From assembly GCF_000151315.2 (NCBI RefSeq), contig NW_011887297.1, positions 62,001 to 126,000 on the forward strand: a stretch of 64,000 nt of DNA, in the 5' to 3' direction. A program made the translations under genes and the position numbers. The DNA comes from Capsaspora owczarzaki ATCC 30864 (lineage: Eukaryota > Opisthokonta > Filasterea). Positions 37,757 to 50,400 of this stretch are shown here, in pieces. Within the stretch, counting starts at the first letter, position 1, and every line of letters begins with the position of its first letter. A model generated the notes under the pieces. That model did no database searches and was not told the origin of the DNA. It saw only the letters and a list, made by a program, of their open reading frames with translations.

Positions 37757-39252
37757 CTAGGATTTGACCGGATACAGAGTCCGACGGGCGTTGCCAATGG
37801 CTTCTGCACACTGATAAAAGTAGCAGTTTTTGGCGCGGGATTCGGCTAGAATGAGATCGCTGGCGGACAGCGGTGGCTTGCTGTGTTTGGCAACCTCGAT
37901 TGCTCGGTCAAGCAGCAGGGCGACGATGCGCTCAAGACCTTGTTCTGCAGCAATATCCAAAGGGGTGACGTAGTCATCATCGCGAGCACCAACGTCGGCT
38001 GGTCTCGATCAACACAGAACACCAGGTGAGCAACGACATCATCCAAAGGCCGCTTCAACACAAAAACACAAGTTACCATCATGCTGGAGCACGGCCTGAA
38101 CAAGCTCAACATCGGCTTTTCTACACGCAAAGTGCAAAACTGTCGAATTGTCGTCCGCCTGTCCAATGATACAAGAAGGGGGCGTGAGATGGAAATCGGG
38201 ACTTTGGAAAACTGGCGTCATTCTTGTTGTTGGTTTCTCCAGCTCAAACCATTGGTGAGCATCGGGGGCTTACGCGACTATTGGTGTTGCTGCCACGCTG
38301 AACCAACAGCAAGGCGCACTTTGTGTGCCCAAATGCGGCCGAAATACGCAACGACTCGTCCAGCGTGTTTTGAGAAATTGTTTTGACCTGCAGCAAGACG
38401 GCCAGCTCGGCCGGGCAATTGTTCAAGCAAGCAAGCAGGACCTTCTGACTAACTGGTTTTTTTTTTGGGTTGGTGCAGTGATCAGAGAAGAGAGAGAGAG
38501 AGAGTGAGCACAGCGTGAGCTCAAAGGTCTCAGATCATCTCCGACGTTGACCTCAGTTTGACTCAACTCGGAACTCCAGACTCGAAAGCGGCTGGAGAGG
38601 TCACTTGGGGAATTCCTCGAGGTCCTTTGCGCGTGGGAGACGCGGGACTGGTCGCTTGCAGTGTGCCAATTGCTGGTCGGCGACCGGTTGTCGGGTCCAG
38701 GCTTTCGACCGGCTTTCGCGGCTTGCGGACGGGCGAGCTCGGCGCTTGCTCACTCTCGGCAGCCAAAATGGAGTTGTTTTGCGGCGATGTGTTCTGAATC
38801 CAACAAACCACAAGCAAAGGCAGCAAAGCGTCATGACAGTGAGGTTCGTTTTTGAACAGAGCAACAATGTTAGAATGAGGTCAGTGTACGTTCAACCCAC
38901 TTATAACCACCTCCAGCGTCGCGTTCCTGTTGTCGAGTGTACCATCTTCACTCTCTCCATGCCAACAACAGGTCCCCTCTCCCCAATCCATCAGGAGGCC
39001 AACAGTAGCAACAAGGCAGTCGTGTGAAACATTGATTTTGAAACGGTTTCAAAACCCCCAAATCCTCACCTCATTGTTGCTCGCAGCGTCGCTTTCGACA
39101 GCCACGGCAGACGCTGCATCGCAAACCCTTGCTTTCTCTGACGCCGCGGCTGGTTGCGCTGCTGCTGCGGCTGATGAGGCGGAGGAGGTAATGGAAAATG
39201 TCGAGCCAAACCGACTCGCCAGCTCAGCCTCAATGTCGGCCAGCAAATCCAT
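37757..39252 (-). CDS. Small ankyrin-repeat protein
   Basis: Five exons (39252-39070, 38793-38605, 38444-38274, 38158-38077, 37998-37757) give 288 residues. The N-terminus MDLLADIEAELASRFGSTFS is followed by Ala/Ser- and Pro-rich linker sequence (exon 2). Exons 3-5 hold about four ankyrin repeats: ESLRISAAFGHTKCALLLVQ, NSTVLHFACRKADVELVQAV and YVTPLDIAAEQGLERIVALL are the clear ones; the first (VLLACLNNCPAELAVLL) is degenerate. The C-terminal ~40 residues form a helix with two cysteines. The exon 2 donor (CAA then GTGACC) was chosen because it gives phase 0 and a total divisible by three; a donor 20-30 bp further on is possible. Function unknown; likely a protein-binding adaptor. Divergent from the helicase gene with 309 bp between starts. 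Confidence 0.78.
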
Positions 39253-39561
39253 TTTCCCCACAGAACAAAGAACAAGGACTGCTTCCGACCTTAACCTGTC
39301 AACCCCCCAAAAACGAAACTCAGCTCAGTGCAAGTGCGACCCGTTTGTCGTCTCGGCTGGTTCCAGATTTATGCTCATGCTCATAGCAGTGATCGGTGCG
39401 CAAACATTGTCGTTCAACGTTGGTTTTTGCTTTTGTTGTGTTGAGCTTGAGTGTGATAAAAGCCAGCACACAGTTTATATACAATACTTAATTTCCTTCG
39501 TGTACGATGTTGTTCTCAGTCATCATCCTTTCGCTTTGAAAGCGCACTGCTTGTTGTATCG

Positions 39562-39632
39562 ATGTGGCCGACAAGCAACGGACTCGCGCCGGCGCTCTTC
39601 CACGACCACTCACACTCACCACACTCACACCA

Positions 39633-39666
<34 letters not shown>

Positions 39667-42600
39667 GCGTCGTTCATGCAAGTCCCGCTGGGCTTCCCTC
39701 CGTTTGGACCGCAGCAGCAGCAGCATGGGTATGGTCCTGGTCCTGGTCCTGGTCCTGCGCAGTGGCCGTATCCGATGCAAGCCTACCCTCACCCGCCACT
39801 GAGGATGCCTCCTCAGCCTCCGAACGGCCACCACCAGCCATTCATGCATCCGCAAGCAGCGCTCATGCACCCCGGATTCATGCATCCGCAAGCTGCTGGA
39901 CACGACGCATTGCGTGCAATCTCGGACGACGCTAGATACGCTGCGTGGCCGCCCTCAGATTTCGAGTCCGAGCGGCGAACGATGTCGGGTCACCTTCGCA
40001 CGATGGCAGACGAGCTGCACAGGTGCATTCTAAACATTATTCGACAGGCTGCAAGTGTTGGGTTGAGACCAACTCAAGCGTCCCAAGCCGACATGCACCG
40101 CTCGCCCGACATCCTGTTCAACCTGGTGTGCAGCACGAGCCACCCGCCGATGCCGCCGCCGTTCGATTGGATTCACCCGCTGACAGCGACTCGCAATGAC
40201 ATTGAGGTCGGAAACAATGCCAATTTCGGCTTGTCGGCCAATTCGCCCGTTGGAGTACGCCGTCATCTGCCTTTGACCATCTACAACAACTCGAAAGTCC
40301 CGACTGAGTTGACGCACATTGCATCGTTCCCCACGAGCACCGTCTTTCGTATCTTGGTACCGCGGTCGTTCGGCGACGCGGGCGACGCGGGCGAAGCTGA
40401 GCATCTCGGCGACTATGTTCCCATCCAATCGATCACGAGCTTGTCCCGTCCCATCACCATCCCACCGCTGTCTCAAGTGCAAGTCATGGTGGAGTGCGAT
40501 ACAGCCGATGCTGCTCCTGGTACCCTGCGCCAATGGCATGCGTTCGTCTTTGACGCGTCGCACGTGATCATCCGACAGTCTTACGCAGTGGTTACGAACG
40601 AAAAGCGCGCGGCCCTCAATCCAAAAGCAGCACCATTTGGTAAAGTCCTCTGCTGGGCGCGTGTTGCGTGCTGAAGGTGGATGGCATGCGGCCGCAAGTG
40701 TTTTTTTTTTTTTTTTCATTCGCTGAATGTGCTTGACACTCAAATTCCTAATCCCCAATTGTTTCGTTCTTGATCTTGGTTTTCAACGTGTGTGTGTGTG
40801 CGTGCGTGTGTGCATCCCCAGTGCCCGCAAAAGCTGCACTTGAACAACATTTGGAAGACGATTACACGAACATCCTTCCTGCTGCCCCACTTCCTGCATT
40901 TGGTCCTCCAGTGGTCAACCCGCTGCTCGATTACGCGGCGCTCGGCGATCAGTATCCCGAACTGGCTCCCCACATGGCGTACTTTGCTCTTCAACGAAGG
41001 GCCCGATTTGAAGATGTGTCGACGGACACGCTCCGGGCGGCCGCCAAAGAGCTGGTCATGTCCAATGACTTTCCAACGTCCATTTCGAGCTATGTAACGC
41101 ACTTTCGCATTCTGCTCGCGCATGAAGAACACCAAATGGCGAGCGACATGAGCGGCTTTACTCAGCGCGACGAAGTGCTGGAGCAGTTCCGACCAAACGA
41201 GCCCGTGTACATCTTGCAGGTGCCGGGTCTGGTCGAGCGGCGACCACCGCTCGTCTATGGCGATGTTGTCCACTTTCGACCCGACCACATACCGTTCGCC
41301 GTGTGGGAGGCACGCGTTCTCAACGTCGATCGCCAGAAAAAGACCGTGCTTGTTCGCTTGCCTGCCGACATCATCCCCTGGCCCACTCGTGTCAAGGGCA
41401 CTGTGGTTTTCCGCCTGAATCGCCTTGCTCTGCAAGACATGCATCGGGCACTTGATCAGGTTCAAGCCTTGTCAGAGTCCAGCGCAATCCGACGTGTTTT
41501 GTTCCCGTCGGCCGAGCCGCTGCCCGAACCACGTTCCAAGGCCCTTCCAACCAAGACAACCCTGCTGGACCAGAAGCTCAACGACGAGCAACTCCGGGCG
41601 GTGCAGGTTGTGCTGAGTCCGCCACAGGCGTTGCCACCCGTCGTCATTTTCGGCCCCCCTGGCACTGGCAAAACGAGAACGCTGGTGGAGGCGATCGCAC
41701 AGGTGGTCAAGCATCCAACGTTGAATGCCACCGTTCTCTGCGCAGCGCCGAGCAACTCGGCTGCCAATTTAATCTGTGAGCGCCTCGCAACGTACTTTTC
41801 ACCTCGCGAAATGTTCCGGTTGAACGCCGTCTCCCGCCGCATCGATGAAGTACCCACGTCACTTCATCCATACTGTCAGGTTTGTAATTTGTCCAGCTCG
41901 CGGCCTTTTGGTTGTTGGAATGCGCTGTGTTTTGTCGTTTCGTTGTTGACGTTTTGTTTTCACTTTTGTTGGACACCTCTCATTTGCTCTGATTGACACA
42001 TCTCTCAGCTGGTTGACGGTACCTTTGCCATCCCGCCATTGACAGAGCTGCGCAAGTTCCGGATCGTGGTCAGCACGTGCGTGGCCGCTGGCGCGCTGGT
42101 TTCGATCGGCCTGGAACAAACACACTTTTCGCACGTGTTCGTGGACGAAGCTGGCCAGGCAATGGAGCCCGAGACGCTCGTCCCCGCCCTATTTGCCGTT
42201 CACTCTCGCGGCCTGTTGGTGCTGGCTGGAGACCATTGCCAGCTTGGCGCATCTGTTCGGTCTGCATTTGCCATGCGACACGGCCTGCACGTTTCTCTCC
42301 AAGAGCGCCTCATGGCCTTGCCCGTGTACGCGCTCGGTGCCAGTCGGGGAGCGCGCACCAACGCAGCAAGCTTGTCGCCGTGTATCCAACTGGTCGTCAA
42401 CTACCGGTGCCATCCGAGCATGCTGTACATGTCGTCGGCACTTTTCTACAAGAACAACCTGATTAGCCACGCATCTGAATCCGTGACGGAAAGCTTACTG
42501 AGCTGGAGCCAATTGCCCAATCCCAGCATTCCAATCTTGTTTTTGGGCCTGGAATCCGAAGACGTGCGCGAACCGTTTGACAGACAAGCCGTTGCCACCG

Positions 42601-43400
42601 ACCTCGAACCAGGGGGCTTTGTCCCAGGAACCGCGGCGACTCAGAGATCCACCGTCTCTTTCTACAATCCGCTGGAAGCCGCAAAGATTGCTTCAATGGT
42701 GCAGGATTTGCTCGCTTCCAATCCGCACTTGAGCACGGCACACATTGGTGTGATGGCGCCGTTCCGCAGCCAAGTCAAGCGGCTGCGCCAACTTCTTCGC
42801 CACATCGGACTCGGAGGTGTCGGCGTGGGCACAGTCGAGGACTACCAGGGCCAAGAGAGCCGCGTGATCTTTCTCTCGGCCACTCGAACCACAGCGGCCT
42901 ATCTTCCACAGGATGCCCGGCAAAATCTCGGCCTCATCAACAATCCAAAACGGCTCAATGTCGCCCTGACCCGCGCCATGTCGCTTCTTGTGGTCACGGG
43001 CAACCCCAACCTTCTTGTCCACGATCCGTTGTGGCTTACCTTCCTCCGATTCTGCGAGCGGTCGAATTGTTATGCTGGCTGCCCGCTGCCACGCATTGTC
43101 TACGATCAAGGCCCTCTGCCCAAGGACGGCGCGCTTTCGCAGGCCGACGACGCTCTTTTCCCGCTCGAGCGGCGCGAGCGAAATGCCACCATTATGAGCT
43201 CCCTGCCGTCAAACTTGTGGTTTGGCCAGCGCGGGAGGGGCGAGCATGACCGCGCGATGGAGCTACCTGATTCTCTCGCCAGCCAGCTTGATGACCTGCA
43301 GCTTGAGCTTGGCCCGGAGGATGCTGCCGATCTGGACATTGACGCTCTGATTTCTTCTTCAGAGCCGACGGACGAAATTGATTGGCGTCCAGTGACTTGA
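39562..43400 (+). CDS. Upf1-like SF1B RNA helicase, MOV10/SDE3/Armitage type
   Basis: Three exons (39562-40639, 40822-41879, 42009-43400) give 1175 residues. The first ~130 residues are His/Ser/Pro/Gln-rich with Gly-Pro repeats. A beta-rich region follows (IEVGNNANFGLSANSPVGVR, then TIPPLSQVQVMVECDTADA), as in MOV10. Helicase motifs: Q-like LNDEQLRAVQ, Walker A GPPGTGKT near residue 636, Ib CAAPSNSAANLI, DEAGQA near 757, III LAGDHCQLG, IV APFRSQVKRL, V GTVEDYQGQESRVIFLS, VI NPKRLNVALTRA. DEAG rather than DEAD/DEAH and the motif V/VI sequences place it in the Upf1-like group, closest to MOV10/SDE3. These act on RNA-protein complexes, small-RNA pathways or retroelement control in other organisms; the role here is not shown. 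The C-terminal acidic tail has no domain. Confidence 0.92.
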
Positions 43401-43645
43401 GCACGGCTTTGAGTCGGGACTAATTTTTTTGTTTGTTGGTTCTTCTTGTCTCATAGTTAATTTGTTTTGAACGCGTCGATCACTAAAAGCATTGTTTTTG
43501 TTTTGTAGAATTCTAGAGATTTGTGCGATCGATTGAGAGGAGTGCAATGTTTAGTTTCTACAGCTGACTTGACAGAGAAATCAAAGGACGGGTGTGTCCA
43601 AGGTCGCCCAAAGCATGGTCGATTTTTCATCAAAAACATACGACT

Positions 43646-46379
43646 TCAAGACAACTCAATCAGCCGACGCTTGCGCGGAGAGTCGACCGAGGGAATGGAC
43701 GGAATGGCAGACACAGTGATGCTGGTCGGGAGTGAGCGTTGCTTGAAACGTTTGAACGCGTTCTGGACGGCGTACATCTGGGGAGAAACAGACAAAACGT
43801 AGCGTCAGTACAAAGCCGCAGCCCTGCAAACTGGCACGCGGTGTGACGCGTTCCTACCTGATCGGGGTCGCGGCAGTACACTCGAAGAATGTTATCCTTG
43901 TACTGTCCCGGCAGCATGAAGCTGACCTTGTCGCGAGGAATGTTGAACGTTTCTGAAACACAGAGCGAAACCAAAGGAGCGTGGCGAGTGAGGCGCGGAG
44001 CTCGTGAAGATCATCCACAAAACTTCGGGCTCGAAAACAGAAAACAAGGACTCACCGTCCGCTTCCCAGCGACTGAAAAAGCGCGTCTGCTCAACGGGAT
44101 TGTTGCCATTCTTCAGACCATAGTGGATGTCGACCCAGTCAACGATAACATCGGATGCCTGCTCCAAAAAAAAAAAAAAGCAAGCAAAAGTGAGCGTTGG
44201 AGACTCAAGCCAGCTTTGCCCGTTCACGTACCGTCACGGGGAATCCGTCACTCTGGCAACTGGCAATCTCTTCGGGAGAGATGCGGCTCTGTCGGAGAAA
44301 CAAGCAACGTCAGGCACAGAAAACGCAATACAACCAAACGGCAAGCTGTGGCTAACCTTGTCAAGATGTGCCATGATGTCTTGCGGGATGACGACTTCAT
44401 CCACAAACTGAAAGAGCCGGACAAAGCAAAAGCGAAACGTTGAGTGAAATCGCACCTCCCTCCACCGGCCTTCCCTTTTCTCAACGAAATCATGGCGTTA
44501 CCTTGTATAGGTTGCGCTTTCGCACAGCTCGCAGGATGGACCTCGATTTTTCCAGTTCCTGGGCCACAAAAAAAAAAAAAAAAAAAAAAAAACCAAGGAG
44601 CTGAATCAGTGCGGAATTCTCGAGGCTCGGCCAAACAAAAAAAGAATCGCAGGATGCGTACCGGGACCTTGGAACGTTCAATTTCTTTCACAATGCTGTC
44701 CGTCATGTTCAGGTAGTCCGCAGGATCATCGACCGAAGCGGAAATCTGCAAATACTGGTCTGCCTCAAGCAGAGCATCGACAAACATGTGCTCGATGGCT
44801 TTGCCTACACCAGCACAGAGATGAAAAAAAAATGAGCCGGTTCGAGGACGGAAGCGGGTACAGGAAAGCGATTTACAACACGGCTCCACATACCGACACG
44901 GTGGGTGTAGACACGCTTGAACATGCTGTAGCGCGTGTGGAACTGCACAAGAGTGAAGTGAGGCTCATGCTGAATGTACTTATCTCAAAGTCATCGAATT
45001 ATGCGAAAACCATACCATTTCGTAGAGATTGAACACTTCCTTCTCTTGGAAGCAGATCTGGTCGTTGGCGACACGGCTAAAGTGGATCAATCTGTGATCC
45101 AAGCATTGGTTGCTCCAAGTTAGTCGGCAGCTTTCCCCACACTGGCATGCCATTGAAGATGACAACGAGAACGCGAGCTTACCGGGAAAAGTCAAAGTCG
45201 GTTTTGATACCCACATTGTACGCGTCACGTTGGAGATAGTCGCCCTTGTCCACATCGACCGAATTGCGTTCGTTGGACACAATGTCAAACATGTAGCGGT
45301 ACTGGGCGTTGGCTCTTTGATGTGTGAGAATGGAACGAAGGTGAGGGATAGGGGGAGGAAGCAAACAAAGAATCCAGCGCACCGCAACGAGCGCTCTTAC
45401 CCGCCTTCATTCGGCGCGCGGCCCTGAATCAAATCGCGAATAAGGCTGCCAAGAGGGCAGGAAGAAGAAAGAAAACAGCGAGTGAGTGTGCGTGAGTGCG
45501 TGAGTGCGTGTGTGCTGCTTCAACCAAATGAGCAAATTTTAGTCTTACGCAAGATCCTCCGCCTCAATGTCGACGTAGTTCTCGTCCACAAGATGGTTGA
45601 GCATCATTTCAGACCAATCTTCGTGGTGCCATTTGTGGTTGGGGCTGCGAATCAAAGACATGTCAGCAAAAAAAGCCGAGGAAACAAAAAACCCCCATGC
45701 CAGCATGACGATAACCAACACATTCGTACCGCGCACGCGGCATGAACCCGCCATCGAAAACATGACTGAAAGGCCCATGCCCTGTGATACACGAAAATAA
45801 AAACAAAATAAAACAAAACCAAAGCCAAAGCCAAAGTCAAACTCGATATTCCACGAGCAGCGAAGCTGCGCACACATTCAGAAAAGCCTCCATACCAAGA
45901 TCGTGACACAAGCCAGCCAGAGTGACAGCGTTGACCTCACGGTCGGTAATTTCCAACTCTGGTTGCTTGATGCGAAACCGCTCCATCCACTGGGATCCGA
46001 GGTGCGCAACTCCCATGCAGTGCTCGAATCGTGAGTGTGTCGCACCTGCACATAGATGGGGTGGAACCCATGCAACCAAGCACGCCCAAAATGAATGCAC
46101 ACGACACAACACAACGGGTGGATGAGTGGGGTGGTCAAACCCGACGCACCAGGATAGACAAACTGCGTCGTTCCAAGCTGCTTGAGGTCGCGAAGTCGCT
46201 GGAACTGTGGCGTATCGACAAAGTCAAGAATGTTTCTTGGGAAGACCATGTAGCCATGGATGTAGTCTGAGAACTGTCATATTTGGAATGTGAGTTGCAG
46301 TGCCGTGTTTGGCTACAACAAGCTGGGCAAAAGCGTTGGCTACGCACGTATTTGGACGACGAATCCGCAATAGCAGAAC
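43646..46379 (-). CDS. SAMHD1-like HD-domain dNTP triphosphohydrolase, many exons, 5' end unresolved
   Basis: About 16 short exons encode a protein collinear with the HD domain and C-terminal half of SAMHD1. The order is: 46379-46348, 46273-46150 (FSDYIHGYMVFPRNIL, DTPQFQRLRDLKQLG), ATHSRFEHCMGVAH, LAGLCHDLG joined to HGPFSHVFDGGF, HKWHHEDWSEMMLNHL, RDLIQGRAPNEG, YMFDIVSNERNSVDVDKGDY, NLYEM joined to FHTRYSMFKRVYTHRVG, IEHMFVDALLEADQYLQI, RSILRAVRKRNLYK, DVIVDWVDIHYGLKNGNNP, DKVSFMLPGQYKDNILRVYC and a last exon beginning MYAVQNAFKRFKQ. The metal-binding His, His-Asp and Asp residues are present (H in THSRF, HD in CHDLG, D in DVDKGDY). The enzyme hydrolyses dNTPs to deoxynucleosides and triphosphate. 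I could not place the first exon or a SAM domain; candidates lie in 46380-46933. Confidence 0.88.
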
Positions 46380-47443
46380 CTGTCACATCAACAGAAGTGA
46401 ATATAGCAACAAAAGGTCAGCGACAGATGAGTTTTCAGCGAGAAGCTCCAAAAAAAAAAAAAAAAAAAAAACTGTCTGAGAGCGAAACAAAACTGAACAG
46501 CGAAGACCTGGCAAAAGCAGCGCACGCGTCGTCCGACCCCAGGAGTGCCACTTAGCGCGGATGGGTCACTGCGGTTCGCGCGTTCAACTTTGACACCGAG
46601 CGGGGAGCCCGACGACAGCACAAGCCCGAGAAACCCCCCAAAAGCACGAAATGGGAAACGCAAAGGGATTTTTTGGCGCGGAAAATGCTGCAGCAGCCCC
46701 TTTTCATCTTCAGTCTCGCGCGCCGGCGAGTGCGAGCAGGGGGAAGCGGCGGGTGGATGGGATTTGCGCAAGCGCGCTAGCATGAATGTAGCAGCAGCAG
46801 GAGGAGGAGGAGGAGGAGGAGGAGGAGGAGGAGGAGGAGGACGAGGAGAGGGAGCGAAGAGGGCAGAGGGCCACACGCGCGTCTCGGCCGCCGACATCAG
46901 TGACCGCTTCCCCCTTCCTTCAATGCGCGTCATTCAACAGACACGACACAAGACTCGCGCCGGCGGAGCAGTGGGCGAAGGGGATCGTGGTCGAGCAGAG
47001 GAACAGGTGGGAACGACCGCAGCGAAAGCAGTGATGATTTTGACTGTTTTTTTTTTTTACCTTGGCTGAACTGCGACATGAATGAAGCAACAACTGAGAA
47101 GTTTAGACTGGAGCCGAAAAGCGTATCGTGTCATAGTCGATGACGGAATATTGCAAATCAGTGGCGTCATGGCGTGGAAACGTGGAAACAAGCATTGCGG
47201 GAGCAAAAGGAAAAGCGATTCGATTTTGTCATCCAACGATATCAGAACGATGCTCATAACGAGGAGGCAACGGACCATCCAAAGAAAACGAAAGACAAAT
47301 GCGGGTGAATAAGATGAAAGAGAAAAGTTGGCTCAAAGACACACTCACGCAATACAACCACAAACCAACGCAACAATAAAAGCAGACACGAGCGCCTGTA
47401 ACACAACTGAATGGCTCTCTTGAGGCGAAGAGGCACAGGACGT
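46380..47443. other. Region between SAMHD1-like gene and kinase-START gene
   Basis: About 1,060 bp upstream of the SAMHD1-like exons and downstream of the kinase gene stop. It should contain the missing 5' exon and promoter of the SAMHD1-like gene. A minus-strand frame starting near 46933 has a proline run (from the GGA repeat) and a usable donor near 46508, but its phase does not fit the next exon, so I leave it unassigned. An A run lies at 46450-46470. Confidence 0.45.
46799..46842 (+). repeat. GGA trinucleotide repeat
   Basis: About fourteen GGA units, with one interruption at the end. On the minus strand it reads as polyproline in one frame, in the unassigned region upstream of the SAMHD1-like gene. 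Confidence 0.9.
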
Positions 47444-50400
47444 TCAACTAGACTTGTCCAGATTGAGCGCATCACGCACTTTTGTGACATAGAGCGGCAG
47501 GTCGGTCGTGAGCATCTTGATCACTCCGTCGTCAATGTTGCCCTTGAGATCAATCTGAACGAAAGCAAGCACACACGCACACATCACATCTCATGTGAGC
47601 ATGAATGCAAACGCGCCCCATTAAAAAACCCCAAAACAAGCAAGCAAACAAAAAAACAAAAGCAAATCATAACGTACCAAGCACACATAGGTCACCATGC
47701 AGGAAGTAGGATTCAAATTCTCAATCACCCAACCGTTAAGATTGATCTCGGCACGCACAAAACCACTCTTGGGCGGGCAGCCCGGGTGCTCGACAGAGCA
47801 TCCAGCGACTGGAATGCACAAAGTTTGCACAGAGGCACGCACAAAAAATAAAATAAAAATTAAGTCGCTGCTTTTGGCACGTTTGCCAAGACCCTGGTCT
47901 CCCCTTTGAGCGCTTACTGTAAACATTGCCGGTGGCGGCATCCGTCTTGGTGTCGATGCCAACGCAAAAGTCACGAAGAGTCTTGTGGAAGAGCGTGGAG
48001 CGCTCGTGAGCTCGGTATCGCACTTCTGTATGATCGCCAAGTTGCTCCTGACGACAGCAAAGCGTCAGCACCAACAAAAAGGAACCAAAACAACAAAACA
48101 AACATCACGACAAAACGAAAAGCCAGCCTTCTCACAATCAGACGATCTTCTTTGAGCCATTTGCTAGTTTCCGTGCTGCGAATCAGAGAGGTGATCATGC
48201 GAATGACCTCGTCAACGCTGTGCTGCATCACGGCCTTGGCCTTGATGCGCACAAGACTGGCGCCGGCATCACCCGGGGTGGCAGGACCCCAATACTGGAC
48301 TTCCTTATCCAGGTGATCAAACTTCCATCGTTCATCCTTGTTTGACCACTCGTCCAGCAGTTGCCGATGAGCAGCATCGAGCTTGAGCTGAATCGCCGCC
48401 TTATTCGCGGGTGTGGCTTTATCAATGGGGTTGAACTGTAGGGCGTACTCGGCCTTGACGTCTGCAAGCCAGCTGCAAGAAAAAAAAAAGAAATCATGTC
48501 CAAGAGAAACCGAGCAGTTAGTGACGACTAGACTGAGAGAAAGGCCGCAACGAGAACAACAGGACGCTCTTACTGATGACCAAGAATCTGAGGAATAGTG
48601 ATACGTGCTATGGGATCGCAGACGAGAATTCGAGCGCACAAGTCTTTCGCTCCATCGGACGGCGAGGAATGGAACTCGAGGCGATTGGTGCGCATCTTTT
48701 TGTAAATCAACGGGACACCGTCAGCCGTGTCGACGTTGAAAGGATGGCGACCAGTGAGGAAATTGTAGAGAATGACACCCAAGCTCCAAGTGTCGGCAGG
48801 AGCGCCGAGGTAGTTCTGCAGGACGAAAGTACAAGAGTGGGACAAAAAAAAAAGGGCCAGAGTGAGAAACGTCAAACACAAACAAATACCAACGAAAAAA
48901 AAAAAAAAAAAAAAAAAAAAAGCACCGTCTTACCTGTGTCATCAATTCGGGTGCTGCATAGATGGGCGAGCCGCACATGGTCTTCAGCGGCTCAGTCTGA
49001 GAGTTGGTTCGCTTGGAGAGGCCAAAGTCGCTAATTTTGACATTTTTCTTGTCATCGAGCAGAATATTGTTCGGTTTGAGATCGCGGTGATAGACACAGT
49101 TTGCATGGAGATACTCGACGCCTGCAACACGACCAACAAAAACAAAAGGTGAGTTGTGTTGTTCGTCTTCCGATGCAGCACTTAAACGAGCTACTTACCC
49201 AAGGTAATTTGCAAGAAGATGCTATCGGCGCCAACCAGCAAGCAACCCCAAGAGCATTCACGAAAAAAAAAAAAACAAAAAACAAAAACAGCCACAATGT
49301 CAGCCAACTACGACAGACAAAAAAAAACCACCAAAAACAAACAAACAAACAAACAAACAAACAAAACAAAACAAAACAAAACAAAAAAAAAACCGAGATC
49401 GGTCACTGCATACCGGGCCGACTCGCGCTCTGGCATAATGTTGTTCTGCTGGTGGTTGATGTAGTCGAGAAGGTCACCACCAGCGGCAAACTCAAGAACC
49501 AGGCAGACGTACTTTGGGCGATCGATGACTTCCAAAACCTCTACAACATGGGGGTGATGTAGACCCTGCGGTACAGTTGCAACGAAATTGACGAGGCAGG
49601 TCGATGCAAGTGAGTCTCAAGCCAGACCGATCGCTCCGGATAGTGGACGATGCAAGCATTGTTCATTTTGCTCCTTTACCTGCAACAAATCAATTTCCTT
49701 CATAATGGTAGCAAGCGATTCTGCCTTTTCCTTTGGAATCATCTTGAGAGCAGCCTATAGAGTGGAGAGCCACGACGGCATCAAAAGTCCAGGCACAACA
49801 ACAGTCAGCGTGAATTTTCGGTTGAAAGCTTGAGAAGAAAGTCGAAGGTGTCGCCCCTCACCTTTTGGCCAGAGCCTTCGTGAATGCCCAGCTTGACGGC
49901 ACCAAATGCGCCGTGACCAATGCTCCGATCCACGCGATAAGAGCGCATGCGCTTGAGCTAACACCAAAAGAAAGAACAACAAAAGGACAACGATGACCGC
50001 AACAGATCAAGTGAGAAGCCAACCATATCCCACCCCTGATCAACAACCAAACACAAACCTTGATGGATCCTTCAGCAGTAATTTTAACAGGCGAAACAAC
50101 CGAGTTCTTGAGAAGCTGACGCATGATTTGGTCAATGAAAATGACCTTGTGGGGATCGCTGCGCAACACGGGCACAACATGCTCGTTCAGAAGACTCCAA
50201 TCTGCGAGAATGTCTTCAAGCGCGTCTGCGTGTGCAATGACGCGATACGTATTGTCCGCTTCGCGCATGTCAGCAGTGCGCGCGGCCACGGGCTTGAGCA
50301 GAATCTTGTACTGGTACTTGCGCAGCGCCTTGGACAGCAGCGCCCACGAGTGGTAGGTGACGGCTGCGAAAAACTCGTTCTCGTACAAGTCGTTAATGAC

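Noticed and set aside
46388-46933. Proline-run open frame as first exon of the SAMHD1-like gene
   Set aside because: It has a usable donor near 46508, but the phase does not fit the exon at 46379 and the polyproline comes from a GGA repeat. Left unassigned.
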